From contig JAWPHD010003262.1 in assembly GCA_037043455.1 (NCBI GenBank), positions 1 to 64,000 on the forward strand: a stretch of DNA of 64,000 nucleotides. Direction: 5' to 3'. The notes under the pieces were generated by a model, which did not search any database, had not been told where the DNA came from, and saw nothing but the letters and a program-made list of their open reading frames with translations. This document shows positions 1 through 8,990 of this stretch, one piece after another. Both the position numbers and the translations under genes were made by a program. The DNA is from Cyrtodaria siliqua (taxonomy: Eukaryota; Mollusca; Bivalvia; Adapedonta; Hiatellidae). Position 1 is the first letter of the stretch. The number at the start of each line of letters is the position of its first letter.

Positions 1-151
1 CCCATGGCTGTTGCTCTGGCTTCTGCCAAGTCATTGAGTTCCTTCATTGTGGCTTTCTAGGCTAATGTTTTTTTTTGTATTATATTTACACGAGCATATT
101 TGTGTTTTACTTATATTGCCTATTGATGCTGCCTTGTTGGTTAGAGATTAG

Positions 152-443
152 ATCATGGCGGGGATTTCTTTATTTACACTGTCCTGTTTTAATGGGATGA
201 CAGTAGGGTAAGTGTGAGGTTTGGTGCACCCTAGAACCGGTTTAAACCCCCCAGTGGCCTACTTTGCCACTGACCGTTCCAAGGCGGTAGCCCTATTGTC
301 AACCCTTTTGTGTTTGTGATGTCATTTGCATTTAATATTACTTTTGCCTTCTTGTTTGTCTGTTTGCGTGTTTGTTTCTGTGTTTTGTGGTTGACTGTCC
401 TCCTTGAATGCTACTTTCCCTGTCCGATCTTTTTATATTTCTT
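152..443 (+). repeat. Dispersed repeat family A, copy 1
   Basis: Near-identical to 1581-1832 and 10951-11243. Shared blocks include TGGTGCACCCTAG, a CCAGTGGCC...GCCACTG hairpin, TTCCAAGGCGG, and a T/G-rich tail with repeated TGTTTG ending in CCTGTCCGA. No coding capacity and no clear terminal inverted repeats. Class unknown. The open frame at 310-558 is made of this repeat. Confidence 0.8.
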
Positions 444-541
444 TATGAAATTAAGGCGGTACCACGTAATGTTTACTTCATATATTTATTATTTATCAGT
501 ATTTCTACTTCTAAAGACGGTAGAGTATAATTACTGGTTAC

Positions 542-674
542 CTGTGATGCTCGTGTAAAAATGTCTGTCCAAATATGTTCATTGGGTGTAGCTCTGCGTT
601 CAGCGAGAAAACGTACCAAGCGACCTGTTGTCCTACACATACCTCCATACCGGGTAGGTTACCATACATGTAAC
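542..674 (-). CDS. Multicopper oxidase exon 5: GYMYGNLPG segment
   Basis: Acceptor ctgtctttgaag|GT at 674, donor CAG|gtaacc at 542, 133 bp. Encodes GYMYGNLPGMEVCVGQQVAW, then YVFSLNAELHPMNIFGQTF. This is the cupredoxin strand pair that follows INGY in hephaestin/ceruloplasmin. The exon leaves two bases of a split codon for an exon not found in bases 1-541, so the next intron is longer than 540 bp or contains unrecognised coding sequence. The acceptor lacks a strong pyrimidine tract, making this the weakest of the splice sites. Confidence 0.8.
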
Positions 675-3600
675 CTTCAAAGACAGGGCAAAATATAACA
701 CGTTTATATAAGTCGACTATACATGTATCCAACTACTGAGACAACTGATAAAGATGAACCATGTATCTTAACAGAGTAACAAGTACGGGGAAGCGTCATT
801 TTGTCTTTATCAAGTGATTCAAGTTTTGATCAGGATTTGTTATCAGTGAAATTTATGACAGTTTAAGTTTCCAATACTCAGTGCACACGTACTCGGTCTA
901 ACTTTGTTTCTATATATTGTAGGTTATATATCATTCTCTAGAACTTTGATAAAGAAAGAAATCATGCAATGGAGCAATATAGCGACCGCAGAACTAGCAC
1001 TAGGGTTCGTTTAGTGCAGTGTGGCGGCTGTAAAAGGTCGCCCGTGCTACGAATCAGTAGTGTTATTTTTACTGGTCCGTTGGAATCAATTAGCTCAATA
1101 TTGGTGGCTTTGAAGTAAAATACCGCTTAGGCCTTTGCTAGGGTCGTGAGAGGTGTTGCTTCTCACATTACCTCTCGTTAACAGACTTAATAAAACCGAG
1201 TCTGCTATTTTATTCTTTTTTGGTCGTGTTTATTGCTACCATTGAATCTCCCTTATCAGTATTTATTAACATTCAAACTAGCGTTCGTTTAGTGCAGTTT
1301 GGCGGCTGTAAAAAGTCTCTCCGCGCTACTAGTCAGTAGTGTTATTTGTACTGGTCATTTGGGATCAATGAGCCCAATATTGGCTTTGACGTAAACTACC
1401 GCTTAGGCCTGTGCGAGGGTCGTGAGAGGAGTTGCTTTTTACTTGACCTCTCATAAACAGACTCAATAAAAGCGAGTCTGCTGCTTTATTCTTTTGGTTG
1501 TGTTTCTTGCTCCTAAGGGATCTCACTTATTAGTAATTATTATTTCTTTAAAACTCTAACAAGTCATCTATAACCGAGTTAATGGGATGATAGTAGGGTA
1601 AGTGTGAGGTTTGGTGCACCCTATAACCGGTTTAAACCCCCAGTGGCCTACTTTGCCACTGACCGTTCCAAGGCGGTAGCCCTATTGTCAACCCTTTTGT
1701 GTTTGTGATGTCGTTTGTATTTATTATTACTTTTGCCTTCTTGTTTGTCTGTTTGCGTGTTTGTTTCTGTGTTTTGTGGTTGACTGTCCTCCTTGAATGC
1801 TACTTTCCCTGTCCGAATTTTTATATTTCTTCATAGACAACGTGCCATTATCTGGCGGCGTCGTCTTATCTGCCGTGAGCAGTAGGTGAACTGAACGCTA
1901 TCTAGCAGCAAGCCTCTTGACAACTATTATAGCTGATTTCCTGATGTTTGCGGGTTTCACGGTTAAAAAATATTATTGAATTTATTAAATGAGTTGGCAG
2001 AAATGATATGATGCGACGGCTTGCCAAGTTGGCCATCAACCCTCCTTTACTTCGACGTCTGACTAATGTGACTGAGTTTGGTATGATGCCACGTGTCTAC
2101 AGCTTGATATTTCAGTGTGACAGCACTAAAAAGTTAAGCATTAGCTTACTGCTACAAGCAGACACCGACGTGATATGACAGATAACTTGTTAAACCCCAC
2201 ACATATATACACATATATACATACATATCCTTTTAGATTCTTTACCATTTATAGAATCCTTGCTCAAGCTTTGTGCGAAGTCGGGATCACCTGATTCAAA
2301 CAGACGCTCGCATTCAGCTGGGTTCTGGCAACGCTTTATGTTTTCTTTCACTAACCACGATTCTCCTTCATAAATTGAGTCAACGTACAATACAAACTCT
2401 TTGTCGACATCAGAACGTTCCCCGAGTTCATTTAAAATGCCTGAAAATAAAATCAGCTGTTAGCAATGCATATAGTTTAACTCAAGAAGACCACTAAAGC
2501 AGAATTAACCCATGGAACAGTGTGTAAGAATCCCGCAAGGCATGCTACATTCGAGTGTGCACTATTCTTGTGTGTATGGTTTTTATGGTGTTAAATTGAA
2601 TGTGGCGATTTAAATCTTATCTGAAATAGTTTGTGTTGGAAATATTTGTATTTATTATTTCGATAACTAATCCAAATTCAGTTTTGGCAGGGATAGAACG
2701 CACAACCATGAACCATTGCGTTGTTGAGTTTTAATAAGCGACGGCCATCTAGGAGTGTACATAAATTAGTGGTTATAGTGATCTACATATTAGTACATTG
2801 GTAGAAAAGAATTTGTATGTGAGTGCAATACAATGAATGATGTATACCTGGTCTACACACCAACAAAAGACCCAGTAAGCCAGAGTTGACATCTCTTTCA
2901 GGATTTTTGTGAGAATGATACGCAAACGGGAGACATCCCGGGTCTCCGTCACTAGGTGCAAAGTTCGCATTCAGTTTCCACGTAAGCGTAATGTCAGTTC
3001 CGGGTTGCACAACGTCATCCTGTTTAAAGCTGCTATTGGTGTTGTCAACATAGAGCGCACCTATAAAATACAGCTACACGTTAAGTAGAGAATAGTATAT
3101 CTATGCCAGTGCCTTGTACTGTTAATTGTATTAGTGAGTGGCTTCGAGAACGCAAAATGGCTCGTCTCTATAGTAAACGTCATTGCCGCAATACTCTTTT
3201 TATTCCATAGTATTATCCACACTGTGTTGTTTATTATATCGCTTGCATTAAATTCCGTAAACTTCTAAATATAAACGATAAACGGCAATAACCGGCTTAC
3301 TGGTTGACAAAGAGATTCTTATGTAAAATAAGCGTAACTTCTTACACAATCATTAGTAGGTACAGCTCTATGGCAGGTACATTAGAGCTATGATACATTC
3401 TCAGATGTAAATACTTTTCATGACACTATTCTTATTGTTTGTATGATGTTTTACGTCATTTTCAACACATGTAAGTTTATATATGACGGTCTGTTTTTTG
3501 TGATGGAGGCAGACCATCCATTTTTCCCCTGGGTAGAACCAGTACTATACACTCGCTATCCTTAACGTAGGAGTTTGGAGGTATAATTAATAATGAGAAA

Positions 3601-6599
3601 AAGGCGTCACATATAAAACGATTACCTTTTTACAAGTCCAAAATACAGGTTTTTATAAGGCACAATATAAATCGGCTGAACATATTTTCATTTCTTAAAT
3701 AAACGAAAAATTATAAATCGTATCTCTGTTATCCATCATAACTTATACAAGCTATCAATAACAAAAGCAACAACTACTTCCGAGTGAATGCATTTTCAAC
3801 AATACAGTTGTTATCAAAATGATGTTATCAACATGATAATATCAAACGGATTAACTCTTTTATTTGGCTGCCACAGTCGAAAACAGTGATCTTACGACCA
3901 ATGTAATCTCAGATCAACTAATCTGAGACTTTTCTGACCTTACCAGCACTATTTACGATTTTGATATTTCATCTGGCTGTGTACGGTTCGAAGCGGTTCC
4001 TATAGTAAAAACATGAGGATCTCCTCTCCCTCGCGGGAGAGGAACTACCCTCTTGGTTTTAAGTAAATATGTCTAAGAAAGTTTTATTGAATTAACATTT
4101 CAAGCATCTAAAGCGATTATCTCAGTTATGTATGTTTGTTTGTTGCTCCCAAGTGATCCCCCTTTCAGAATTTATTATATAAAGTAGCATACGATCACTA
4201 TATGGGTGCAAAGGAAACGTTACAGTGGCCCTCAGCCTAAAAATCGGTCTTTTTGGTCAATATACCTTGTATTTCTCAACTTGAATCCTTTTTTTCGAGT
4301 CTGCAAATAACTGTTTAGTGCATACCTTCATTAATCTTATCATATTTGACTCCATGTGGATGGACGGACACGGAAATATCGATATTGTTCCGGAAGTGAA
4401 TCCGCAATATCTCGCCTACTTCCCCTCTCAGCAGTGGCCCAACAAACCCCTGTGTGACTGGTGTCGGAATCTGCGTGGTGTAGTTGCCGTCTGTATATAC
4501 TTTGTAGACATATTTGCTGTATTTACTCCCGATCCTGTTTGGCCCGTTAACGAGATTGTTGTTTAGACCCCTGTAATAATAACAATAATAATAATAATAA
4601 TAATAATAATGTTTGTATTTGTCCAGGATAACATATTTGGTTTACAGCCAGTCTGACATAATTATGGTCTTCAAACAAAATATTTAAAATAAAATTATAT
4701 ATATTTACACTCTTTATAATTTATAATATAATTTTATATATTATTTTTCCTTTGCGAAGAGAATTTTAAAACATATGTATATTTGCAATATGTACACATA
4801 GTTGTTGAAATAATGTTATATAATACCTATAATATGTCTAGACATGTTACGATATTTTAAAAGAACAAGGCTAAATTTGCGCTAAGATGAATGAAAATTT
4901 GAGCTTTAAATACGATTAATAACAGGTTACATTTGTAATAAAAGCTTTAAATAAACGTTTTCGACATAAACCTCACCCAACCTGAGTGTTTGATAGTACG
5001 TGATAGACTCGTTTACTGTTCAATAACTACTTGTATCACGAATATCCAATTATTATTGAGCACGAAAGCTTTAAATACGATTAATATTAGGTTGCATTTG
5101 TAGTAAAAGCTTTAATAAACGTTTTCGACATGAACCTCACCCAACCTGAGTGTTTGATAGTAGTTTATGTAACAGTTGAACGGATAAACGAGTCTATCAC
5201 GGGATAATTTTGTGGGCGGGAACGAGTACCTCCCACAAAAATATCACGAGATAGACTCGTTTACTGTTCAATAACGTACTTGTATCACGAATATCCAATA
5301 ATTACTGAGCACGTGCACGAAAGCTACATGTGCCGCGGGTAAAAACTGCCGATGTGAAATAATGAATCAACCAAGCTAGAACATTGAACTATTATTTAGC
5401 GCGCCCGAGGAAGCTACTTTTGCGCTGTGAAATGTTGACGCAACCAATCACCAATTGCCAACACACAAGCATTGCTCTAACCGCATGTGTTTAACGTTTT
5501 GTTTCATTATTTAAATCGTAGTTCTCAGAATGGTCGTATCAAATTTCGGTAATCTGGAATTGCTAAATATGGAGGAGCTTGATGACATATCGTTGTCGCA
5601 AATGTATAAAAGTTTGGAAAAGGATTATGAAATGAAACAATTTATGCACGGAATGTCAATGTGTAAGAGTGAACTTGGTCAGGCCATGGAGGCTGAAGCG
5701 TTTTCGCCCGTGGCTATGGATTTTGAATTGCTTTCGCCCGTGGCAATGCAGGAATTGGTGGAAAGTGTACTTTAATTCCCACAAGAGCAAATTTGTATAG
5801 GGGGAGGAATCTAAAACTATGATTTATTTTCTATATTTGGAAGTTATTGTATGTGCAATAATTTCCATCTCCATACAATAACTTCCAAAATAATGCGCAG
5901 TTTTATAGATGTCTTAGAGTAAACGCAACACGATGAATTTGGTGAAACCATCATTTTGTACTTTCCCAACAATATTGAAAAAGACTAAATGCTTATTAAA
6001 TGATCTTTATCCAATCAACAAACAGGTTAAATGATCTACAAAACACGTGAAACTGATTCATTTGCGGAGTATTCATTTCCTTCAGCTCCGGCACTCGTTC
6101 GCAATCATTTTTGTTTCTGAAATTCCGCCAAGCACTGAAAACACCAAAAGTCCAGGCCGTATTTTGTTTCGTCTTTCCGCTTTCATGATTTTCAACCAGT
6201 TTCTTTAGCTCAAAGTCTGAAACAGAATCGACAAACCGACTCGATAACTAGTCACTTTTCACCAATCTCTAAATTGCCTGGGGCGAAAGCACTTCAAAAT
6301 CCACGCGACTCGTACCCGCCCACAAAAAATATCCCGTGATAAGCGGTTATACATAAAATGATATCATTATTCGTAGAATGTTGACGAAAAGCAGATTAAT
6401 TTGTTACAAGAACTACTTACTCGTTGTTAAAATCCACGAGATTCTGTCTATATGGGAGATAATCCCAATCGATTTTCTCGGCCTGTAGATAATAATCCCG
6501 CACATTGCGCGCCTCGAACCCATCATTGGTTCCTGGTAATACAAAGGTGGAAAACGGAGGAGGCTGAAGCACCAGCAATATGAGCCACAATGAATACAT
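542..6599 (-). CDS. Multicopper oxidase, hephaestin/ceruloplasmin-like, 5' part (5 exons, continues past left edge)
   Basis: Five minus-strand exons (6421-6599, 4326-4570, 2848-3060, 2246-2440, 542-674) join in one frame across GT-AG introns to give 321 codons plus 2 bases with no stop. The order is a hydrophobic signal peptide (residues 1 to about 21), a first cupredoxin domain with HPHG at 130-133 and YHSH at 189-192, then a second domain from about residue 213. HxHG and HxH pairs are type-2/3 copper ligands in this family, which oxidises Fe(II) or other substrates in animals, secreted or membrane-anchored. Cys184 and Cys210 fit the usual cupredoxin disulfide. Family proteins have about 1000 residues and six cupredoxin units, so roughly two thirds lies left of the window, including the C-terminal HCxxxH-type ligands. 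Start chosen at 6599 because the signal peptide follows directly; an upstream in-frame ATG at 6623 would add eight residues. Ferroxidase activity is inference. Confidence 0.88.
993..1268 (+). repeat. Dispersed repeat family B, copy 1 (hairpin with AATAAA in loop)
   Basis: About 275 bp, shared with 1271-1541 and 40735-41009. The 3' part has CCTCTCGTTAACAG leading into a 7-bp stem (CAGACTY/GAGTCTG) whose 9-base loop contains AATAAA (hairpin at 1182-1204). No coding capacity. Could be a solo LTR, a SINE 3' part or a MITE; undecided. Confidence 0.7.
1271..1541 (+). repeat. Dispersed repeat family B, copy 2
   Basis: Second copy in direct tandem with copy 1, separated by 2-3 bases. The stem is perfect here (CAGACTC/GAGTCTG, 1458-1480) with loop AATAAAAGC. 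The loop sequence varies between copies but keeps an AATAAA-like core. Confidence 0.7.
1581..1832 (+). repeat. Dispersed repeat family A, copy 2
   Basis: Starts at AATGGGATGACAGTAGGG and ends shortly after the CCTGTCCGA block, over 90% identical by eye to copy 1 but lacking the first about 30 bases. It lies in intron 4 of the multicopper oxidase, directly after two tandem family B copies. Confidence 0.8.
2246..2440 (-). CDS. Multicopper oxidase exon 4: domain 2 start
   Basis: Acceptor tttattttcag|GC at 2440, donor ATG|gtaaag at 2246, 195 bp, phase-matched. Encodes ILNELGERSDVDKEFVLYVD, then SIYEGESWLVKENIKRC. Hephaestin-like proteins have the same order: a short linker, a VDKEF strand, then DENxSWYLxxNI. 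The exon ends in KDSIN, before the usual INGYxYG junction at which the next exon resumes. Cys250 and Cys256 frame a short loop (NPAE). Confidence 0.85.
2848..3060 (-). CDS. Multicopper oxidase exon 3: YHSH copper motif
   Basis: Acceptor tattttatag|GT at 3060, donor CAG|gtatac at 2848, 213 bp, frame-compatible with exons 2 and 4. Encodes VQPGTDITLTWKLN, then GDPGCLPFAYHSH and RDVNSGLLGLLLVCRPG. The YHSH pair supplies the second set of trinuclear copper ligands, and the two Cys fit the domain 1 disulfide. The match to the family's usual GDPxCxxxxYHSHxDxxRDxxxGLxGPLLxCRxG is almost residue by residue. The Pro of GPLL is replaced by Leu. Confidence 0.88.
3444..3560 (-). repeat. SINE 3' part (V-SINE-like core), truncated
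   Basis: The reverse complement carries TTCTACCCAGG, GTCTGCCTCCATC and ACATGTGTTGAAAATGACGT, the same tail as the fuller SINE at 7884-8112. The tRNA-like head is not recognisable. Lies in intron 2 of the multicopper oxidase. Confidence 0.65.
4326..4570 (-). CDS. Multicopper oxidase exon 2: HPHG copper motif
   Basis: Acceptor attattacag|G at 4570, donor G|gtatgc at 4326. The exon is 245 bp and keeps frame with both neighbours. It encodes about 82 residues. Segments GFVGPLLRGEVGEILRIHFRN and VSVHPHGVKYDKINEG are highly typical of ceruloplasmin/hephaestin/factor VIII A-domains. The two His of HPHG are trinuclear-centre copper ligands in active family members. The plus-strand open frame at 4318-4566 is a shadow of this exon. 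An (AAT)n run lies in the intron just upstream of the acceptor. Confidence 0.88.
4576..4609. repeat. (AAT)n microsatellite
   Basis: About eleven AAT/AAC units immediately upstream of the exon 2 acceptor. Confidence 0.9.
4900..5320. repeat. Partial direct duplication with embedded 90-bp palindrome
   Basis: The block from AGCTTTAAATACGATTAAT through the AACCTGAGTGTTTGATAGTA motif occurs at about 4902-5000 and again at about 5068-5162. The motif ACTCGTTTACTGTTCAATAA followed by TTGTATCACGAATATCCAA occurs at about 5008 and 5256. Between 5172 and 5275 the sequence is an imperfect palindrome: arms with ACGAGTCTATC.../...GATAGACTCGT, then inner arms TTTTGTGGG/CCTCCCACAAAA. Probably a decayed inverted-repeat element. 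Confidence 0.6.
5530..5775 (+). pseudogene. 81-residue ORF related to the Crypton/ZMYM-like fragment at 6010-6310
   Basis: A complete small ORF of acidic, amphipathic character. It contains an internal near-repeat (AEAFSPVAM, then FELLSPVAM) and ends QELVESVL. The reverse complement at 6250-6310 encodes a closely similar VDFEVLSPQAI stretch just before a recombinase-like domain, so this ORF looks like the N-terminal portion of the same gene family, placed in opposite orientation. It sits inside intron 1 of the multicopper oxidase, antisense to it. Whether it is expressed is unknown; a decayed mobile-element copy is more likely than a host gene. Confidence 0.4.
6010..6310 (-). pseudogene. Fragment of a Crypton/ZMYM-type recombinase-like domain
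   Basis: Reading the minus strand from about 6250 to 6012 gives an open stretch of about 80 codons. It includes FVDSVSDFELKKLVENHESG, KTKQNTAWTFGVFSAWRNFR and VPELKEMN. The pattern ENxxSxKTKxxTxWxxxVFxxWR is what I recognise from the SAM-like core-binding domain of Crypton-derived tyrosine recombinases and KCTD1/ZMYM-like proteins. A stop interrupts the frame upstream, and no catalytic recombinase domain follows. The family assignment is from memory of the motif and needs a profile search. It sits in the multicopper oxidase intron on the same strand. Confidence 0.45.
6421..6599 (-). CDS. Multicopper oxidase exon 1: signal peptide and domain 1 start
   Basis: Encodes residues 1-59 plus two bases of codon 60. 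The N-terminus (MYSLWLILLVLQ) is a hydrophobic signal-peptide core. The end of the exon carries the DYYLQAEKIDWDY segment that opens a hephaestin-type cupredoxin (usually xYYIAAxExxWDY). The donor is GA|gtaagt at 6415-6421, a near-perfect consensus. The reading frame is open back to 6623, and the alternative Met there is less well placed for a signal peptide. No TATA box or other promoter element was identified upstream. Confidence 0.85.
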
Positions 6600-7031
6600 T
6601 GTACCCAAACGTGAAGAAAACACGTATGACTTTAACAGTTCCTTTAGGTTCTATCCAGTGTTGCCTCTGTAAGTTATGCTCTACTGAATATAGCGAAGGC
6701 GATGAACATCGTTTGGGTAAAATGCAAACCAGTAGTTGACAAGTTGATGCATTATCGGCATGTGTTCGTGCGAGTTGAAGAGAAACGTGATTGGGCTATC
6801 TTTGGGTAACACTTTAAAATTATTTGTAAACATATAGTTGAAAAGGTGACAATTTATCTGTGAAAAGCAGAATATCCCGAAGATCACATCGCGACAAAAA
6901 CATGGGTCGACTATAAATATAATCCACACAAACAAATTGAATTATTTTGAAGCATGGACCCCACCCCAACCCACTCCACACCATACACCAACACTGCCAC
7001 CAATATCTCCAGCAGGATTGTTCTAAGCAAA

Positions 7032-7075
7032 TACGTAAGTAAGTAAGTAGGTAATTTGGTAAGTAAGTAATCTGT

Positions 7076-7111
<36 letters not shown>

Positions 7112-7120
7112 AAGTAAGTA
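7032..7120. repeat. (GTAA)n microsatellite
   Basis: Imperfect array of GTAA units directly abutting the left terminus of the inverted-repeat element at 7122. Related AAGC/AAGT units appear right of the element at 7604-7660. Confidence 0.9.
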
Positions 7121-7121
7121 T

Positions 7122-7602
7122 ACTCAAGTGATATGAAAACGCAACACGGGAATTTCCGCTATATATTGTATATACTGCACACTTAATTACACATAATATT
7201 CCAAAGAAATCCCAAGATGTTTTTTAAAAAGAAAGTTTCAGTTAACTAGAGGAAGGACACAACTGTGATGTTGTAGACGTTTTAATCACACTACACTTTG
7301 TAACAAGAACTTCATAAATGTTGAAGTAGCTCTTTGAAAAATTGAGCTAGTTCAGTACTGTATTTAACGTAAATAGTTTGCAAAATGTTGCATCCTAAGT
7401 TTGCTCACATGATTGAGCCAAACGCGTACTCTGTGAATAATGAAACATTTAAGGAATATTATTTGCTGTATAATTTGTTGTTTTAGTATTTTTTCCAAAA
7501 GGAAAGGTCTTACGTAGCCATGTACCATTCGATTAAAAGCAGCATATTGTACATACAATATATAGCGGAAATTCCCGTGTTGCGTTTTCATATCACTTGA
7601 GT
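7122..7602. mobile_element. 481-bp inverted-terminal-repeat element (MITE)
   Basis: Bases 7122-7174 recur as reverse complement at 7550-7602, about 53 bp each and nearly perfect, starting ACTCAAGTGATATGAAAACG. The interior (about 375 bp) is AT-rich without a recognisable transposase. The insertion lies inside a GTAA-type microsatellite, so the target duplication cannot be fixed exactly. The minus-strand open frame at 7364-7843 crosses the right terminus and is not regarded as a gene. Confidence 0.8.
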
Positions 7603-7883
7603 GTTTGTAAGTAGTAAGCAAGCAAGAAAAGCAAGTAAGAAAAGCAAGCAAACAAGTAAGTAAATGTTTTTTATAGTGACATGTAGCTAGATAGAGTGGG
7701 ATATTGAAGAAGAATGAACAGTTCATACATATTAACTTGATGATATAACTGCAGAACCGGAGAAAATCAACCGTGATTGGGTAACCGCCTTTTACGTTAT
7801 CACGCAAGCCTCTAAGCGGATGGCAACAGTATGCTTTAAACATGCTTATACTTACTTACGGTCACTTGATTATTTCTGTTGAA

Positions 7884-8112
7884 ACGAGTCTCCGTGGCCG
7901 AATGGTTAACGACGTTGCGTTGTAAACCTTCGCCTCTCACAGCTGCGGGTTCGAATCCCACTGGGAGCTCGACTTGTAAGTGAGGATGTGTCGATTCTTA
8001 CGGATGACGGGAGGTGTACAGTGATTCTACCCAGGAAAAGTGGGTGGTCTGTCTCCACCAGAAAAATCTACCGTTATATATAACCTTACATGTGTTGAAA
8101 ATGACGTAAAAC
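7884..8112 (+). repeat. tRNA-derived SINE with V-SINE-like core
   Basis: The head has a polymerase III A box (TGGCCGAATGG) and B box (GGTTCGAATCC) about 45 bases apart. The body has TTCTACCCAGG and TGTCTCCACCA, and the tail ACATGTGTTGAAAATGACGT is shared with 3444-3560. The acceptor-stem halves do not pair well, so this is not a functional tRNA. Family name uncertain; the core resembles V-SINE-type elements of bivalves. Confidence 0.75.
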
Positions 8113-8861
8113 ATCATACACACTGTTGAAAAGGATAACGTTTAGTTTGGAATAGACTTCATTTTTTTTCAAGTCGCGCGCACTGAATACACTGCACGCA
8201 CGCATTGCCCATGCATCCAGCATGTCTCGATTGAAATTGGTTATTCCTATGTCTGAAAAATACTGTCGTAAGTTGTCTTTCCTGTACTTTTTTTATCATC
8301 GTCACTATCCCAAGAAAAACTATGATGGTACTATAACGACAGGAAATTAATGTAAATATAAGAATTGGTTCGCAATATTTCGGCGCCGATAAAAAGGCAA
8401 CACAATTTTTCAAATTCAAATCGGCGAGCTATTTATGTGCTACTGGTACACACATCTTACTTATTAAAGTACAATAACAAGAATCCAGTTCATCAAACAG
8501 AGTGACAGGGAGTAGAGTTATTGTTTCAACTGCATTTATATATGATAGACACTGAAATTCACTAAAACATAAATACACAACTGCGTTATTTTTATGAATA
8601 ATTTCATGACCGTTGCAACATTGCCGGGTAGTTCCCTGGAGAGTGTTTGCACTCGGTGACACTCGGTGACACTCGGTGACACAATGTCCTCTGATGATAA
8701 TGGTGGTGGTCATGTGGTGTTGACGCAATGATAAAGACGTCAAGTTATTTTCCATACGCATTTATGCAAACTAACCACTTTGAACAAATAAACAGATTGT
8801 TTGCCGGTATTAAAGTATAACATTTAGATTTTATTACACAGCATGGTATCGCGTGACCCCG
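8113..8861. other. No gene recognised
   Basis: AT-rich sequence with only short unsupported open frames. The one distinct item is three tandem ACTCGGTGAC units at 8650-8681. Confidence 0.6.
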
Positions 8862-8990
8862 TAGATAGCACGGTGGACTTGAAATCCAGAGTACCAGGGT
8901 TCCAATGTATCCAAAGTCACTGAGATTCTTGGATATTGTCTTGGGCACGACACTTTCTCTTAGCATCGTCTATCCTCCGAGAACGCTAGA
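8862..8990 (+). repeat. Degenerate tRNA-related SINE
   Basis: CGTAGATAGCACGGTGGACT (A-box region) and AGGGTTCCAA (weak B box) are followed by TTGGGCACGACACTTTCTCT, a body seen in molluscan SINEs. Decayed. Confidence 0.4.

Larger units (their letters stand above)
5196..6340. mobile_element. Possible inverted-repeat-bounded insertion carrying both recombinase-like fragments
   Basis: Bases 5196-5227 (ATCACGGGATA...GGGCGGG...ACGAGT) recur inverted at 6308-6340 with about three differences. They bracket the 81-residue ORF and the opposing recombinase-like fragment. This could be a single rearranged transposon or a head-to-head pair of broken copies. No target duplication was identified. Confidence 0.4.

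Noticed and set aside
1..60. Next multicopper oxidase exon at the left edge
   Set aside because: The minus strand is open over these bases (TMKELNDLAEARATAM) but shows no resemblance to the expected cupredoxin segment after exon 5.
1182..1204. Histone mRNA 3' stem-loop
   Set aside because: Stem and loop differ (7-bp stem, 9-base loop with AATAAA rather than a 6-bp stem and 4-base loop) and no histone frame precedes it.
4318..4566. Plus-strand 82-codon ORF
   Set aside because: Exact antisense shadow of multicopper oxidase exon 2, which has family motifs and correct splice sites.
7364..7843. 159-codon minus-strand ORF as a gene
   Set aside because: It spans the right terminus of a MITE, has no recognisable domain, and has no supporting splice or start context.
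7884..7972. Functional tRNA gene
   Set aside because: A and B boxes are present but acceptor stem halves do not pair and the sequence continues into a SINE body shared with two other copies.
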